A DNA stretch of 64,000 bases. It comes from Devosia sp. RR2S18 (GTDB taxonomy: Bacteria; Pseudomonadota; Alphaproteobacteria; Rhizobiales; Devosiaceae). This document shows positions 52,162 through 59,205 of the stretch, one piece after another (within the stretch, counting starts at the first letter, position 1; the number at the start of each line of letters is the position of its first letter). Both the position numbers and the translations under genes were made by a program. The stretch lies in assembly GCF_030177755.1 (NCBI RefSeq), contig NZ_CP126539.1, positions 2,938,001-3,002,000 of the forward strand, written 5' to 3'. The notes beneath the pieces were generated by a model. It did not search any database and had not been told where the DNA came from. It worked only from the letters and a program-made list of their open reading frames with translations.

Positions 52162-52929
52162 TTAGTGCAGCCTGTCGTGGGCTAAAGCTTCAGTGTGCCC
52201 CTTGGTGCCCATGATCCAGCCGATCACTTCGTTGCGGCTGGTCTGCTCCAGCTTGGCTTCAGCAAAATTGGTCCCCTGAAAGAGCGCCATGACGCGATCG
52301 CAGCAGTAGAAGATGTCGTCCATGCGGTGCGAGATGATGATCACCGCCACCCCGTGCTCCTTAAGCGAGCGGATGAGGTCAAGCACCTTGCCCACCTCCT
52401 TGATCGCAAGGGCTGCTGTGGGCTCGTCCATGATGACGAGCTTGGCGTCGAAAGCCGTAGCGCGAGCGATCGCCACCGCCTGGCGCTGTCCGCCCGAGAG
52501 ATCCTCGGTGTTCTGGTCGATGGATTTGACGTGAATTTTGAGGTTTTCGAGGTGCTCGGCGGCCATGTGCCGGGCCCGCTGATGATCGATGATGGTCAGC
52601 GGACCAAACTTGCGGCCTGGCTCCCGCCCCAGATAGATGTTCTCGTAAATTGGCATGTTGCCCGCCAGGGCGAAGTCCTGGTGCACCATTTCGATGCCCA
52701 GGCGCTGAGCGTCCTTGGGGCTCGAAAATCTTACCCGCTTGCCGTCGAAGGTCAACTCGCCCTCGCTGGGTACGAACAGGCCCGAGAGGATCTTCATCAG
52801 GGTGGACTTGCCAGCGCCATTGTCGCCGACCACGCCCAGCACCTCTCCCGGCGCCACGTGAAAGTTCACGTCATGCAGCGCAGTGATGGCGCCAAAGTAC
52901 TTCGAGATGCCACGCGCCTCGAGCAGCAT
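52162..52929 (-). CDS. ABC ATP-binding protein, single-domain sugar type
   Basis: A 255-residue ATPase. Walker A GDNGAGKST, signature LSGGQRQAV, Walker B LVIMDEPTAALAI and switch His in IISHRMDDI. Most ribose-type ATPases have two fused domains; this is the single-domain (FrcA-like) form found in rhizobia, which would act as a homodimer. I choose ATG 52929 (MLLEARGISKYFG). Confidence 0.9.
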   Translation of the reverse strand: MLLEARGISKYFGAITALHDVNFHVAPGEVLGVVGDNGAGKSTLMKILSGLFVPSEGELTFDGKRVRFSSPKDAQRLGIEMVHQDFALAGNMPIYENIYLGREPGRKFGPLTIIDHQRARHMAAEHLENLKIHVKSIDQNTEDLSGGQRQAVAIARATAFDAKLVIMDEPTAALAIKEVGKVLDLIRSLKEHGVAVIIISHRMDDIFYCCDRVMALFQGTNFAEAKLEQTSRNEVIGWIMGTKGHTEALAHDRLH

Positions 52930-53001
52930 ACCAGCGATCCTCCCTTCCACCCGGGCCCTCCTCGCCCTGATGGAATAAAAAGAGGTTTTCAGCTTGCTGC
53001 T

Positions 53002-53015
53002 GGAATGTCAATTCC
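53002..53015. promoter_or_regulatory. IolR-type palindrome GGAA-N6-TTCC
   Basis: GGAATGTCAATTCC, 73 bp before the ATPase start. GGAA-N6-TTCC is the pattern I know for the RpiR-type repressor IolR in Sinorhizobium meliloti. A second palindrome AGGAACCGTTCCT (53109-53121) is nearby but has a different spacing. Confidence 0.5.
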
Positions 53016-53148
53016 CTTTACCATGAGTGGCACGCTTGTACCTGTGTGGCTTCTGCAACCGGTGTTTCTTGCCTGTTGCAGTATCCCTCGACGCTAAAGA
53101 ACACGTTCAGGAACCGTTCCTTCTCATGGCATTTTCCGGGCCGGCGCT

Positions 53149-54135
53149 TCAGGAGATGCGCACTGCTTCACCCGTTTGGAGCGAGCGCGCCGCTGCCTCC
53201 GCCAGCTTCTGCGCCATCAATCCATCATGGCCCGAAGCACTCGGCGCTTCACCCTTCTCGAGGAAATCGAGGAAGGCATTCACCTCATTGGCATAGGCCT
53301 GCTGGTAGCGCTCCACAAAGGAGAACGGGATCAGATCGGCGGTGAAGCCCCGCTCATCGGCGCGTTCCACCGTCGTCAAGTGCACATTGTTGGCGCGCAA
53401 CATTCCTTTGGATCCATGCACTTCGATGCGCTGGTCATGCCCGTAAGTAGCGCGGCGAGAGTTGGTGATGACCGCGATCTTGCCCGAAGCGGTTTGCATG
53501 TGAACGACGGCCGTGTCCACATCCCCAGCCCCCTTGATCGCCGGATCCGTTAGCACGCTTCCCAGCGCATGTACCACCACTGGTTCTTCTCCCAAGAGGA
53601 AGCGCACCATATCGAAATCGTGGATCATCATATCCCGATAGATGCCGCCAGATCGCTCGATATAGGAGACCGGCGGCGGTGCCGGGTCGCGCGCGATAAT
53701 GGTGACCATCTCCACCTCACCAATTGAGCCCTCCCGCAGTGTCTTCGCCAAGGCCGCATAGTTAGGGTCATAGCGCCGGTGAAAGCCGATCATCAGCGGC
53801 ACGCCAGCTTTCTCCACCACGGGCAGGCACTGCTCGATCCGCTCCACGCTCAACGACACGGGCTTCTCGCAAAGGATCGCCTTGCCCGCCCGCGCCACCT
53901 GCTCCATGATGTCGGCATGGGTATCGGTCGGCGTGGCGATGAGCACGGCGTCGACATCGGAGGCCAGGACCTCCTCGATCGAGGACACCTCAGCCCCCAC
54001 GCTCTCTGCGAGCGCTGAAGCAGCCTCCGGCACCGCATCGGCGATATACGCAACCCGCGCCCGACCCGACTGCTGCAAATTCCGCGCATGCACCTTGCCG
54101 ATGCGCCCCGCTCCCAAAATACCAAACTTGACCAT
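53149..54135 (-). CDS. iolG: inositol 2-dehydrogenase-like oxidoreductase
   Basis: A 328-residue Gfo/Idh/MocA enzyme: VKFGILGAGRIGKVHARNL, TDTHADIMEQVARAGKAILCEKPVSL (abridged), IGFHRRYDPNYAALAKTL and SGGIYRDMMIHDFDMVRFLLGEEP (abridged), all close to IolG proteins, which oxidise myo-inositol to 2-keto-inositol with NAD+. The symbol is assigned by family resemblance. The ATG at 54135 begins at the Rossmann strand. It leads the leftward inositol-type unit. Confidence 0.85.
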   Translation of the reverse strand: MVKFGILGAGRIGKVHARNLQQSGRARVAYIADAVPEAASALAESVGAEVSSIEEVLASDVDAVLIATPTDTHADIMEQVARAGKAILCEKPVSLSVERIEQCLPVVEKAGVPLMIGFHRRYDPNYAALAKTLREGSIGEVEMVTIIARDPAPPPVSYIERSGGIYRDMMIHDFDMVRFLLGEEPVVVHALGSVLTDPAIKGAGDVDTAVVHMQTASGKIAVITNSRRATYGHDQRIEVHGSKGMLRANNVHLTTVERADERGFTADLIPFSFVERYQQAYANEVNAFLDFLEKGEAPSASGHDGLMAQKLAEAAARSLQTGEAVRIS

Positions 54136-54151
54136 TCTAACGCGCCCTCGC

Positions 54152-54165
54152 GAAACATTTGTTCC
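54152..54165. promoter_or_regulatory. near-match IolR-type site before iolG
   Basis: GAAACATTTGTTCC, one base away from GGAA-N6-TTCC, 17 bp before the iolG ATG. Confidence 0.35.
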
Positions 54166-54312
54166 GTAGAGTGCCACTTCCAGAATCGGCACTCAAGCTC
54201 AGAACGCCGGGCACCGAGTAAGGAAAGTTGCCGCCCATCAAGGAGAGGAACCAATCGCGCCTCCGGGCAATTCAGAAGGGTTGCGCTGCGTATCGGCGTT
54301 GGGAGTTGTCGC

Positions 54313-54639
54313 ATGAACTTCATTGATCCTCTGGCAAAGATCACCGTCGAGCCTACCCGCTACTACCTTGTTCTTCATTGCCGTGACGCATGGTGGGTTG
54401 ATTGCGATGGGAAAGCCTTTGGTCCTTGCGCAAGCAAGGAAGTGGCAATCCACTCCGCGCAAAAGCTCATCAGCATTTTTGAAGACCCCGCGCATCGTGC
54501 CGAAGTCTGGGCGCCAGATGAAGGCGGCAGAACTAAGCTTGTGTGGAAACGCACGCCTGCTGGCGAGATCATTTGTGCAACGGAGGCCTGGACGGTACCG
54601 GCCGATCAGCGGAACTTTCAAGAGCACATTCAGTTTTAG
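54313..54639 (+). CDS. small hypothetical protein
   Basis: A 108-residue protein. RYYLVLHCRDAWWVDCDGKAFGPCASKEVAIHSAQKLIS (abridged) is a beta-hairpin/helix unit like DUF2188, followed by a strand with TKLVWKRTPAGEII. Function unknown. A run of small genes with AlkB follows on the same strand. Confidence 0.55.
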   Translation: MNFIDPLAKITVEPTRYYLVLHCRDAWWVDCDGKAFGPCASKEVAIHSAQKLISIFEDPAHRAEVWAPDEGGRTKLVWKRTPAGEIICATEAWTVPADQRNFQEHIQF

Positions 54640-54660
54640 CTCTCGAAGGAGAATACAAAC

Positions 54661-54867
54661 ATGAAGCTTCGAGACTTGCTGGCCCGAGTGAAGGACCTCC
54701 CGCCCGATACGCTGGTGTGCGTTGCAGAAGTGGATGAAGCTTTCGCCGCCAACGTCGCCGAGATTGAGCACGTGGATTCAGCCAAGGCTGAGCGCTCTCA
54801 GGCCGATGGCAAGGAAGCCATCAATCTCGACGGTGGTTCGGAGAAGGTTCTAGTCATCCGTTGGTGA
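54661..54867 (+). CDS. small hypothetical protein
   Basis: A 68-residue protein: MKLRDLLARVKDLPPDTLVCVAEVDEAFAANVAEIE (abridged) and a C-terminal strand KVLVIRW. CGAAGGAG stands 14 bases before the ATG. It lies 22 bp after the previous gene and 13 bp before AlkB, so they are likely one operon. Family unknown. Confidence 0.55.
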   Translation: MKLRDLLARVKDLPPDTLVCVAEVDEAFAANVAEIEHVDSAKAERSQADGKEAINLDGGSEKVLVIRW

Positions 54868-54879
54868 CATCCTCCCCCA

Positions 54880-55455
54880 ATGCAAACCGATCTGTTTGGT
54901 GGTCCTGAGCCAAGCCTGCCCCACGGCTTCCGTTATCAGCCGGACGTGGTCACCCCCAACATGCAAGCTGAAGCGCTGGCGGCGCTGACCTACCTCCCCT
55001 TCAAAGCCTTCGACTTCCACGGCTTTGAAGGTAAACGCCGCGTTGTATCGTTCGGCTGGCGATATGACTTCAGCAGCGAGAGATTAGAGCCGACGGACGA
55101 GATGCCGGCCTTCCTCTTGTCGCTCCGCGAAGTCGCCGCAGGGTTTGCAGGGCTTCCTTCCAGCGCACTCCAGCAGGCGCTCGTAACCGAATACGGGCCC
55201 GGCGCGCCTATTGGATGGCACCGTGATAAGGCGGTGTTCGGCAGGATTGTCGGAGTTTCGCTGCTGTCGCGCTGCGAATTCCGTTTGCGTCGGAAAATCG
55301 GTGCGAAGTGGGAACGAGCCAAGCTTACAGTGGAGCCCGGTTCAGCCTACCTGCTTTCTGGCCCCGCCCGAACGGAGTGGGAGCACTCCATACCGCCAGT
55401 GGAGCACATGCGTTACTCCATAACCTTCCGCGAACTTTTGGGGACCGGCCGGTGA
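54880..55455 (+). CDS. AlkB-like 2-oxoglutarate/Fe(II) dioxygenase
   Basis: A 191-residue protein. The Fe(II) ligands are His and Asp in IGWHRDKAVFG and the distal His in WEHSIPPVEHMRYSITFR, where the final Arg binds 2-oxoglutarate. VVSFGWRYDFS is the substrate-side strand. Members repair alkylated DNA/RNA or hydroxylate protein/lipid substrates; the nearest look is the short bacterial AlkB-like type. It overlaps the next gene by four bases (GTGA). Confidence 0.88.
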   Translation: MQTDLFGGPEPSLPHGFRYQPDVVTPNMQAEALAALTYLPFKAFDFHGFEGKRRVVSFGWRYDFSSERLEPTDEMPAFLLSLREVAAGFAGLPSSALQQALVTEYGPGAPIGWHRDKAVFGRIVGVSLLSRCEFRLRRKIGAKWERAKLTVEPGSAYLLSGPARTEWEHSIPPVEHMRYSITFRELLGTGR

Positions 55456-55754
55456 CCGCCCGTTCCCAAGTTGAGGTCAGCCCCGATGACGTCTGGGGAG
55501 CATTTCGCTGGGCGGAGCGCCCGCGATGCAGCTGCGGCGAGCTTGCTCGCGCGGTAGAAGAGGGACTCATTTTCGTCAGTGACCAGATCATCGAGGTCAG
55601 CGGAGAACAAGTTAACCGCTTCTACCTGCTGCCCGTCCAGGGCGATGGCTTCTTTGCCCTATCCGAAGGGGTCGCAATCGACCGCTGTCCGTGGTGCGGC
55701 GATCGCGCGATCGGCCGCAAGCTCAAATCAGTTCCGGCTCCTGGACTAGACTAA
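55452..55754 (+). CDS. small cysteine-containing protein coupled to AlkB
   Basis: A 100-residue protein with CSCGELARAVEEG near the start and DRCPWCGDRAIGRKL near the end; the paired cysteines suggest a zinc-ribbon half-site. The start is GTG, overlapping the alkB stop. The 3' end overlaps the 3' end of murB by 32 bp, tail to tail. Function unknown. Confidence 0.55.
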   Translation: MTARSQVEVSPDDVWGAFRWAERPRCSCGELARAVEEGLIFVSDQIIEVSGEQVNRFYLLPVQGDGFFALSEGVAIDRCPWCGDRAIGRKLKSVPAPGLD

Positions 55755-56757
55755 CGCCAAAGCGATCGCGCACTGCGCTGGTAATGCGCTCCGCCAGTTC
55801 GGCGATCTCCGCTTGCGTAGCGCCACCATTGTTGACCAGCACCAGAGCATGGCGCTCAGAGACGCCGGCGCCACCCAATCGATACCCTTTGAAGCCGCTT
55901 TGCTCGATCAACCATGCGGCGGACAGCTTCGCCCTGCCATCCGCCTGCGGATAACGGGGCATATTGATGTGGCTGGCTGTCAGCTGGTTGGCTACGTCGG
56001 CCGAGACAATAGGATTGTGGAAGAACGACCCAGCATTTCCTGTCCGCCGCCAATCGGGCAGCTTGCTCTGCCTCACGGCAACCACGGTGTCGAGGATCGT
56101 GGCGGCATCAACATCCTCGGGCAGTTGATTTAGCCCGGGATACGCCAGATTGGGACGCCACTCGCGCGGTAGGGATAGCTTGACAGAAACTACGATGAAA
56201 CGGCCCGGCGTGCCTTTGAAGACGCTCTGGCGATAGGAAAAATTGCAGGCGGCCCGGTCAAACGTAACCATCGCCTGTTCGGATGTATCGAAGGCCACCA
56301 GGGACACGAAGCGGTCCACCAGCTCACAACCATAGGCGCCAATGTTCTGCACGGGGGCTGCGCCCATCGTGCCCGGGATGCCTGCGAGATTTTCCAGGCC
56401 CGGCAAGCCTTGCGCGACTGTCCAGCAAACCGCTTCGTGCCAGTCTTCTCCGGCCCCGAACTCCACCACTGTCTCACTGGGGGTTTGGCTCACCACCGCC
56501 CTGCCCTTGATCGACATACGTGCCACCACACCATCGTAGAATGGGCGCAACACGACGTTACTGCCGCCCCCAAGGACGCGAAGCGGCAAGTCGAGGCGGC
56601 GCGCCTCCTCCAGAAGCGGTGCTGCTTCGTTTGCATTTGTGATGGTCGCACCGAACCGGGCTCGCGCCTCAAGGCCAAGCGTATTGTGAGCGCTAAGGTC
56701 GAAGTCTGGCGTTAACTCGACATGGTGGCTCGCGGAGAGGCTAGCTGTGACCGACAT
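55723..56757 (-). CDS. murB: UDP-N-acetylenolpyruvoylglucosamine reductase, type I
   Basis: A 344-residue FAD enzyme that makes UDP-N-acetylmuramate. It has NTLGLEARA, FAD loop VLGGGSNVVLR, GIPGTMGAAPVQNIGAYG, the type I Tyr loop NFSYRQSVFK, catalytic Ser in NAGSFFHNP and the late HALVLVNNGGA. The type I form (E. coli-like) is not what rhizobial dcw clusters usually carry, so this may be a second MurB or a transferred copy. Confidence 0.93.
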   Translation of the reverse strand: MSVTASLSASHHVELTPDFDLSAHNTLGLEARARFGATITNANEAAPLLEEARRLDLPLRVLGGGSNVVLRPFYDGVVARMSIKGRAVVSQTPSETVVEFGAGEDWHEAVCWTVAQGLPGLENLAGIPGTMGAAPVQNIGAYGCELVDRFVSLVAFDTSEQAMVTFDRAACNFSYRQSVFKGTPGRFIVVSVKLSLPREWRPNLAYPGLNQLPEDVDAATILDTVVAVRQSKLPDWRRTGNAGSFFHNPIVSADVANQLTASHINMPRYPQADGRAKLSAAWLIEQSGFKGYRLGGAGVSERHALVLVNNGGATQAEIAELAERITSAVRDRFGVSLVQEPELI

Positions 56758-56774
56758 GCACTCGTCTTTTCTTG

Positions 56775-56788
56775 TGGGACTTATCCCA
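56775..56788. promoter_or_regulatory. palindrome TGGGA-N4-TCCCA
   Basis: TGGGACTTATCCCA, a perfect 5-bp arm palindrome between murB and the divergent SDR gene. The arms are the same as those of the LacI operators at 29812 and 30927. Confidence 0.4.
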
Positions 56789-56934
56789 AACCAAAGCTGA
56801 TGGGCTTATGCCACCATCGCCAGTGAGAGGCAAAGATTGGGTTGCCCTGATTTGGAAGTCGGCAAGCTTGCGCTGATGCCGTGGCACCCGGATAGTATTG
56901 ACTGCTCGACTCCTAAGCCGAGTGGGAGGCACAA

Positions 56935-57681
56935 TTGAACAAGATCGATCTTGATGGGCGCATAGCTGTGGTGACCGGTGGTGCCCAGGGCATAGGTTAC
57001 GCGATTGCACGCCGTCTTATTGCTTCTGGCGCGCGCGTGAGCTTGTGGGACATAAATGGCGAGATGCTCGCCAAGGCGACATCCGAGCTAGGGGATGCAG
57101 CCTCCGGTCAAGTAGTCGACATTGTTGACTATTCCGCTGTTGAGGCTGCCACCGCGAACATCGAACAAACACTCGGCGGTTTGGACATCCTCGTTCACTC
57201 CGCAGGCATTGCGGGCAAGAACGCGCCGCTCGATGAGTATGATCTTAGCGAGTGGCAGCGTGTCATCGCAGTTGACCTTAATGGCGCCTTTTATGTGAAC
57301 CGTGCAGTTCTGCGCGGCATGAAGGCTCGCAACTATGGCCGCATCGTCAACATCGCCTCCATTGCCGGAAAGGAGGGCAACCCCAACGCGGCTGCCTATG
57401 CGGCGGCAAAAGCTGGCGTCATCGCCATGACCAAAGCGGTAGGCAAGGAATGTGCTGGGCACAACATTGCGATCAACGCTATCACGCCGGCCACCGCCAA
57501 GACCGGCATTCTTGATGAACTCAAGCCCGAGTTCATCGACTACATGTTGAGTCGCATTCCGCGCGGACGCTTTTTGGAAGTCGAAGAAGCCGCCAGCATG
57601 GTGGCCTGGTTGGTCTCTGAGGAGAACAGCTTCACAACCGCGTCGGTCTTCGATCTTTCCGGAGGACGAGCTACATACTAG
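56935..57681 (+). CDS. short-chain dehydrogenase/reductase
   Basis: A 248-residue SDR. The cofactor motif is VVTGGAQGIGYAIAR, DI replaces the NADP-type basic residue after strand 2 (LWDINGE, favouring NAD+), NAG is HSAGIAG, and the catalytic Ser-Tyr-Lys are in NIASIAG and YAAAKAG. It resembles sugar-acid dehydrogenases such as rhamnose or 2-keto-3-deoxyfuconate types. The start is TTG, five bases after GGGAGGC. The 57682-57943 stretch after it holds nothing I can name. Confidence 0.85.
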   Translation: MNKIDLDGRIAVVTGGAQGIGYAIARRLIASGARVSLWDINGEMLAKATSELGDAASGQVVDIVDYSAVEAATANIEQTLGGLDILVHSAGIAGKNAPLDEYDLSEWQRVIAVDLNGAFYVNRAVLRGMKARNYGRIVNIASIAGKEGNPNAAAYAAAKAGVIAMTKAVGKECAGHNIAINAITPATAKTGILDELKPEFIDYMLSRIPRGRFLEVEEAASMVAWLVSEENSFTTASVFDLSGGRATY

Positions 57682-57943
57682 AGCGGTGTGCAGACACCAG
57701 CTTGGCCAGAGATTGTGAACACTTCGGCCCCGCCATCACTTAACCGCGATCAGCTCCGCTCTCAAAGAAGTGGTAAGGCTGCATGGCAAATATTGGGCGT
57801 CTCACTATTTCCCATAGCTCTAACCGGCTATAAGGAAGCGGTTGAGCATCTATGCGCTCGTGACCTTCCTGGTCAGGGCCGCATTGGTGGAATTGATTGT
57901 ACCGGCCGATGCATAAGGCAGCGGTCGCTGTTTGGGGGCAAGC

Positions 57944-58465
57944 GTGCGGTTTCCTGTTCGTACTTTCGTGGCCGGAGCACTCGTGGCTACCACTTTCTTC
58001 GCCGCTGGAGCCGCGCAGGCCGGCCAAGCAGAAATCGATCGGCTGGCGAATTACGTCGGGGATTGGCGCGGCACAGGGCTACTGGTCGGCGGCGATGAGC
58101 CTGAGACCTTCACCTGCCGCTTAAGCGTTTCCAAGGGGAATGCGCTGAAGATCAACTATGCCGGCCGGTGCGCACTGCTTAACCGCAATCTGTCGGTCAG
58201 TGGGACCATCGCCTACAATGATCAGGCGCAGCAATACGAAGCTGCGATGTCTTCCAACGCCAAGTTCACCGGGCAGGCAGTCGGTCGCGTACGTGGCGAA
58301 AACGTTGTGTTTGATCTTCGAAAGCAAGACCGAGACCAATCGGGCAACGACATCGAAGTCGGCGCCGTCATTATCTTGGAGGGGCCGGCAATCACCGTGA
58401 ACTTCGAAGTGGAATTCAACGATTCCGGCGATGTTCTGACTGCAAGCGTTCCTTTCGCGCAGTGA
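57944..58465 (+). CDS. secreted lipocalin-like protein of unknown function
   Basis: A 173-residue protein with a signal peptide (cleavage after GAAQA) and a beta-rich mature part opening YVGDWRGTGLLVGG, as in lipocalin-like or THAP4-type barrels. It continues with repeated strands and two cysteines (TCRL, RCAL). The GTG start is six bases after GGGGGC. It stands just before an ABC pair and may be in one unit with it. Confidence 0.55.
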   Translation: MRFPVRTFVAGALVATTFFAAGAAQAGQAEIDRLANYVGDWRGTGLLVGGDEPETFTCRLSVSKGNALKINYAGRCALLNRNLSVSGTIAYNDQAQQYEAAMSSNAKFTGQAVGRVRGENVVFDLRKQDRDQSGNDIEVGAVIILEGPAITVNFEVEFNDSGDVLTASVPFAQ

Positions 58466-58491
58466 TCGGCAGGGATCAATCAGAGTCCAAG

Positions 58492-59205
58492 ATGCACGAC
58501 CGAATCCATCACGAGCAACCCTTGATCGACGTGAGGGGCGCCAGTCTTGTGGTCAATGCTCAGCGCCAGACGCATATTCTCAAGGACGTCAGCTTTAGCG
58601 TCTCGCCCGGAGAGATCGTGGCGATAACGGGAGCATCCGGCAGCGGCAAGACATCCTTGCTGATGCTGCTGGGTGGGTTGCAGAAGGCCACCAGCGGGCA
58701 GGTCGTCGTCGATGGTCAAGATCTGAGCGGCTTGAACGAGGACCAACTCGCCGTGTTTCGTCGCGGCCGTGTGGCCATACTCTTCCAGAATATCAATCTT
58801 ATTCCCTCGCTAACCGCGGGCGACAACGTTGGGCTGGCACTCGAGATCGTCCAACCCACCCTATCCACCTCAGAACTGACCGCGCGATCCATCGAAGCAT
58901 TGCGGCAGGTGGGTCTGGAAAACCGTAGCGACAACCTACCCGCTGCGCTTTCCGGCGGCGAGCAGCAGCGTGTCGGATTAGCGAGAGCCTTGGTGACGCA
59001 GCCCAAGCTGCTGCTGGCAGATGAACCCACTGGCAACCTCGATGCGGCGAGCGGAGCGAAGGTCATCGAACTTATGTTTTCGCTGGCACGAGAACAGGAT
59101 GCTGCTGTCGTGATAATCACCCATGACCCGGCCCTCGCTGCTCGGGCCGACCGCACCCTGGTGATGACCGCCGGTGTGCTGCGTCCGGAGACAGCCCTGT
59201 CTTGA
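58492..59205 (+). CDS. ABC ATP-binding protein (YbbA/LolD-like)
   Basis: A 237-residue ATPase. Walker A GASGSGKTS, Q-loop ILFQNINLIPSL, signature LSGGEQQRV, Walker B LLLADEPTGNLD, switch His in IITHDPALA. This is the MacB/LolD type that powers FtsX-like permeases. I choose ATG 58492; GTG 58462, overlapping the preceding stop, is possible. It overlaps the permease gene by four bases (TTGA). Confidence 0.88.
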   Translation: MHDRIHHEQPLIDVRGASLVVNAQRQTHILKDVSFSVSPGEIVAITGASGSGKTSLLMLLGGLQKATSGQVVVDGQDLSGLNEDQLAVFRRGRVAILFQNINLIPSLTAGDNVGLALEIVQPTLSTSELTARSIEALRQVGLENRSDNLPAALSGGEQQRVGLARALVTQPKLLLADEPTGNLDAASGAKVIELMFSLAREQDAAVVIITHDPALAARADRTLVMTAGVLRPETALS

